Assembly: GCA_017645985.1 (NCBI GenBank) | Contig: JAGCNK010000016.1 | Location: 1-8,300, forward strand | Direction of reading: 5' to 3' | Origin: Bacteroidales bacterium | Lineage (GTDB): Bacteria > Bacteroidota > Bacteroidia > Bacteroidales > UBA3824 | DNA length: 8,300 nucleotides | In this document: positions 6,535 to 8,300 of the stretch, one piece after another | How positions within the stretch are numbered: position 1 is the first letter of the stretch | How the letters are laid out: each line of letters opens with the position of its first letter | Made by a program: the position numbers and the translations under genes | The notes under the pieces: generated by a model | What the model saw: the letters and a program-made list of their open reading frames with translations, nothing else | Databases searched by the model: none | What the model was told of the DNA's origin: nothing

Positions 6535-6545
6535 ATTCAGTGCCG
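6511..6545 (-). terminator. Intrinsic terminator of serS
   Basis: On the minus strand an 11-bp perfect stem CGGCACTGAAT / ATTCAGTGCCG (6545-6535 with 6529-6519) encloses a 5-base loop and is followed by eight T residues (6518-6511). It begins about 20 bases after the serS stop and is a textbook rho-independent terminator. Confidence 0.92.
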
Positions 6546-6565
6546 CATAATTTTATGAAAAAAAA

Positions 6566-7867
6566 TTATTCAGCGTCAATTTCATCCTCGCCGCCGATAA
6601 AGTCGAATCCTGTGTATTTGCGCAATACCTCGGGAATTTCGATACGGTCGGCTTTCTGATAGTTTTCGAGAATAGAAGCCACGATACGGGGCAATGCAAG
6701 ACCGCTGCCGTTGAGTGTGTGGCAGAGCTTTGTGCGTTTGTCGCCGTCCTCTTTGAAACGGAGTTTCAAGCGGTTGGCCTGATAAGATTCAAAGTTGGAT
6801 ACCGAGCTTACCTCAAGCCATTTTTGCTGAGCGGCGCACCAAACCTCAAAATCGTAGGTCATAGCCGATGTAAAGCTCATATCACCGCCGCAGAGACGGA
6901 TGATACGGTAAGGCAGACCAAGTTTCTTAACCAAGCCTTCTACGTGGAGAACCATGATTTCCAAAGCCTTGTACGATTTTTCGGGGTGAACAATCTGTAC
7001 GAGTTCCACTTTGTCGAATTCGTGCAAACGGTTGAGACCCTTCACGTCAGAACCATAGCTGCCGGCCTCGCGACGGAAACACGGAGTGTAGGCGCAGTGG
7101 CGGATAGGCAACTGGCTGGCGTTGAGAATCATATCGCGGTATATGTTGGTAACGGGAACTTCGGCTGTGGGCACGAGATAGAGGTCATCTTGTTCGCAGT
7201 GGTACATCTGACCCTCTTTGTCGGGCAGCTGACCAGTGCCGAATCCTGAATCCTTGTTTACGAGTACCGGGGGTTCAACCTCCAAATAGCCCGACTTGGC
7301 GGCCTCATCCAAGAAGAAGTTGATGAGCGCACGCTGCAATTTTGCGCCTTTGCCCTTGTAGAGCGGGAAGCCCGCGCCGGTGATTTTAACGCCGGTAGCA
7401 AAGTCGATAATGTCGTATTTTTTGGCGAGGTCCCAGTGCGGAAGCGGCTCAAAACCCTCATAAACAGGATTTTCGCCACCACGGCGAATCTCCACGTTGT
7501 CGTCGGCGCTCTTGCCGGGCGCAACGAGTTCGTAAGGCAGGTTGGGGAGTGTCACCAAGATGTCAAACAATTCCTTGTCTAACGCCTCGAATTTTTCCTC
7601 ATCTTCCTTCACCTTGTTTTTCAGGTCGGTAGACTTCTGCTTCATAGCATCAGCCTCGTCTTTCTTGCCCTGTTTGTAGAGGTCGCCTATCTGCTTAGCA
7701 AGGTTGTTTTGCTCGGCCTTGCCGTCTTCCATCTGTTTCTGGATTTCGCGTTTCTGGCGGTCGAGTTCCACTATTTTTTCCACTGCTGCTCTTGCGTCGC
7801 GGTTTTTGATGGCGAGACGCTCAATCACAAACTCGGGATTGTCGGTTATTGTCTTTACTAAAAGCAT
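6566..7867 (-). CDS. serS: Seryl-tRNA synthetase
   Basis: SerRS charges tRNA-Ser with serine in the cytoplasm. It is also the first enzyme of selenocysteine insertion where that pathway exists. The 433 residues match the bacterial family length. The N-terminal arm, about residues 27-105, is a long charged antiparallel coiled coil that grips the tRNA long variable arm. The class II core follows: motif 1 region ending EVEPPVLV (P200), the serine-site TAE loop at 234-236, motif 2 CFRREAGSYG (R265, E267) with the downstream HEFDKVEL, and motif 3 NGSGLALPRIVASILEN (387-402, with R394). All key residues are present. The start gives the usual MLxxKxI N-terminus. The short acidic tail is unremarkable. 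The gene lies 106 bp after rpmA and has its own strong terminator. Confidence 0.97.
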   Translation of the reverse strand: MLLVKTITDNPEFVIERLAIKNRDARAAVEKIVELDRQKREIQKQMEDGKAEQNNLAKQIGDLYKQGKKDEADAMKQKSTDLKNKVKEDEEKFEALDKELFDILVTLPNLPYELVAPGKSADDNVEIRRGGENPVYEGFEPLPHWDLAKKYDIIDFATGVKITGAGFPLYKGKGAKLQRALINFFLDEAAKSGYLEVEPPVLVNKDSGFGTGQLPDKEGQMYHCEQDDLYLVPTAEVPVTNIYRDMILNASQLPIRHCAYTPCFRREAGSYGSDVKGLNRLHEFDKVELVQIVHPEKSYKALEIMVLHVEGLVKKLGLPYRIIRLCGGDMSFTSAMTYDFEVWCAAQQKWLEVSSVSNFESYQANRLKLRFKEDGDKRTKLCHTLNGSGLALPRIVASILENYQKADRIEIPEVLRKYTGFDFIGGEDEIDAE

Positions 7868-7913
7868 GGTTTGTTACTTTTAATTGGTTTGTTGTCTGAT
7901 ATTTAAATGCAAA

Positions 7914-7949
7914 CTCCCAAGCAGCCTGAAAAACCATACTACTTGGGAG
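7914..7949 (-). terminator. Hairpin between rpmA and serS, possible weak terminator
   Basis: CTCCCAAG (7914-7921) pairs perfectly with CTTGGGAG (7942-7949) across a 20-base loop. On the minus strand it starts 24 bases after the rpmA stop. Only three T residues follow, so termination would be leaky. It may end the rplU-rpmA transcript in part, protect its 3' end, or let reading continue into serS. A small CGTTT/AAACG hairpin (7961-7973) sits directly after the rpmA stop. Confidence 0.4.
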
Positions 7950-7973
7950 CGTAAGTTGTGCGTTTGGGAAACG

Positions 7974-8246
7974 TTATGCTTGGGGAGCGGCTTCCAAAGG
8001 TACTACGTTTACGTAGCTCTTGTCTTTGCCCTTAATCTGGAACTGAACTTTACCGTCTACGAGTGCAAAGAGAGTGTAATCTCTACCCATGCCTACGTTA
8101 GCACCGGGATAGTGCTGTGTTCCGCGCTGACGGACGATGATGTTTCCGCCTTTAACGATTTCGCCTCCGAATTTCTTTACTCCTAAGCGTTTGCTGTGCG
8201 ATTCGCGGCCGTTTCGAGAACTGCCGACACCTTTCTTATGTGCCAT
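7974..8246 (-). CDS. rpmA: Large ribosomal subunit protein bL27
   Basis: The 90-residue protein begins MAHKKGVGSSRNGRES, the invariant L27 start whose N-terminal tail reaches the peptidyl-transferase centre. It continues through the family core SKRLGVKKFGGE, GNIIVRQRGTQHYPG, VGMGRDYTLFALVDG and a basic KGKDKSY. Length fits. There is no Firmicutes-type N-terminal extension requiring a processing protease; Met is followed directly by AHKKG. The last residues (PLEAAPQA) are variable in the family. In bacteria rpmA normally follows rplU (L21) in one operon. Here rplU would lie just past the right edge of the window, and its stop may be close to the edge. The start has an AT-rich leader without Shine-Dalgarno. 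Confidence 0.97.
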   Translation of the reverse strand: MAHKKGVGSSRNGRESHSKRLGVKKFGGEIVKGGNIIVRQRGTQHYPGANVGMGRDYTLFALVDGKVQFQIKGKDKSYVNVVPLEAAPQA

Positions 8247-8300
8247 TTCTTTCTACTTTTTCTGATTAATAATAAAATAGTTTGCTACCGAAGAATTAAA
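8247..8300 (-). other. Leader upstream of rpmA, edge of window
   Basis: These 54 bases are AT-rich and hold no recognisable gene on either strand. They are probably the short rplU-rpmA spacer; a TAA on the minus strand at 8298-8296 could be the rplU stop, but too little is visible to say. Confidence 0.4.

Noticed and set aside
6719..7249. 176-residue open frame on the plus strand opposite serS
   Set aside because: It mirrors the conserved SerRS catalytic core. No start context or domain was found.

Overview
The window is chromosomal housekeeping DNA, most likely from a member of the Bacteroidota, probably the order Bacteroidales. Four things point there: starts without Shine-Dalgarno sequences but with AT-rich leaders, several matches to the Bacteroidota promoter (TTTG then TAnnTTTG), a Y_Y_Y-type sensor domain in a phosphatase, and the sequence style of the ribosomal protein L27 and seryl-tRNA synthetase. 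I saw no mobile elements, CRISPR arrays, tRNA or rRNA genes. No gene-free stretch exceeds about 110 bases.

Layout. Positions 1-381 (+) hold the 3' end of an unidentified gene. It meets a two-gene minus-strand unit at a bidirectional terminator near 402-436. That unit is folE (GTP cyclohydrolase I, 1144-1782) followed 4 bp later by a YjjG-like HAD phosphatase (435-1139). A 78-bp divergent region (1783-1860) carries two back-to-back promoter-like sites. To its right runs a tight plus-strand cluster: mqnB-like futalosine hydrolase (1861-2538), a membrane sensor phosphatase with Y_Y_Y, GAF, PAS and SpoIIE/PP2C domains (2564-5011), and a small outer-membrane beta-barrel protein (5032-5514). The gaps in this cluster are 25 and 20 bp. 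The remaining genes are all on the minus strand, read right to left: rpmA (L27, 7974-8246), serS (6566-7867) and a PfkB-family kinase (5551-6471). A strong terminator lies between serS and the kinase gene, and its loop and U-tract overlap the kinase promoter.

How the genes fit together. FolE starts pterin synthesis (folate, and possibly queuosine), and the adjoining HAD enzyme could dephosphorylate a pterin or nucleotide intermediate. MqnB belongs to the futalosine route to menaquinone. The sensor phosphatase probably reads a periplasmic signal and dephosphorylates a cytoplasmic regulatory protein, and the small barrel is likely co-expressed with it. SerS and L27 serve translation. Nothing here is a clear new defence or mobile system. 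The most distinctive items are the propeller-less Y_Y_Y sensor phosphatase with its outer-membrane partner, the folE-HAD pair, and the compact overlapping regulatory sites.
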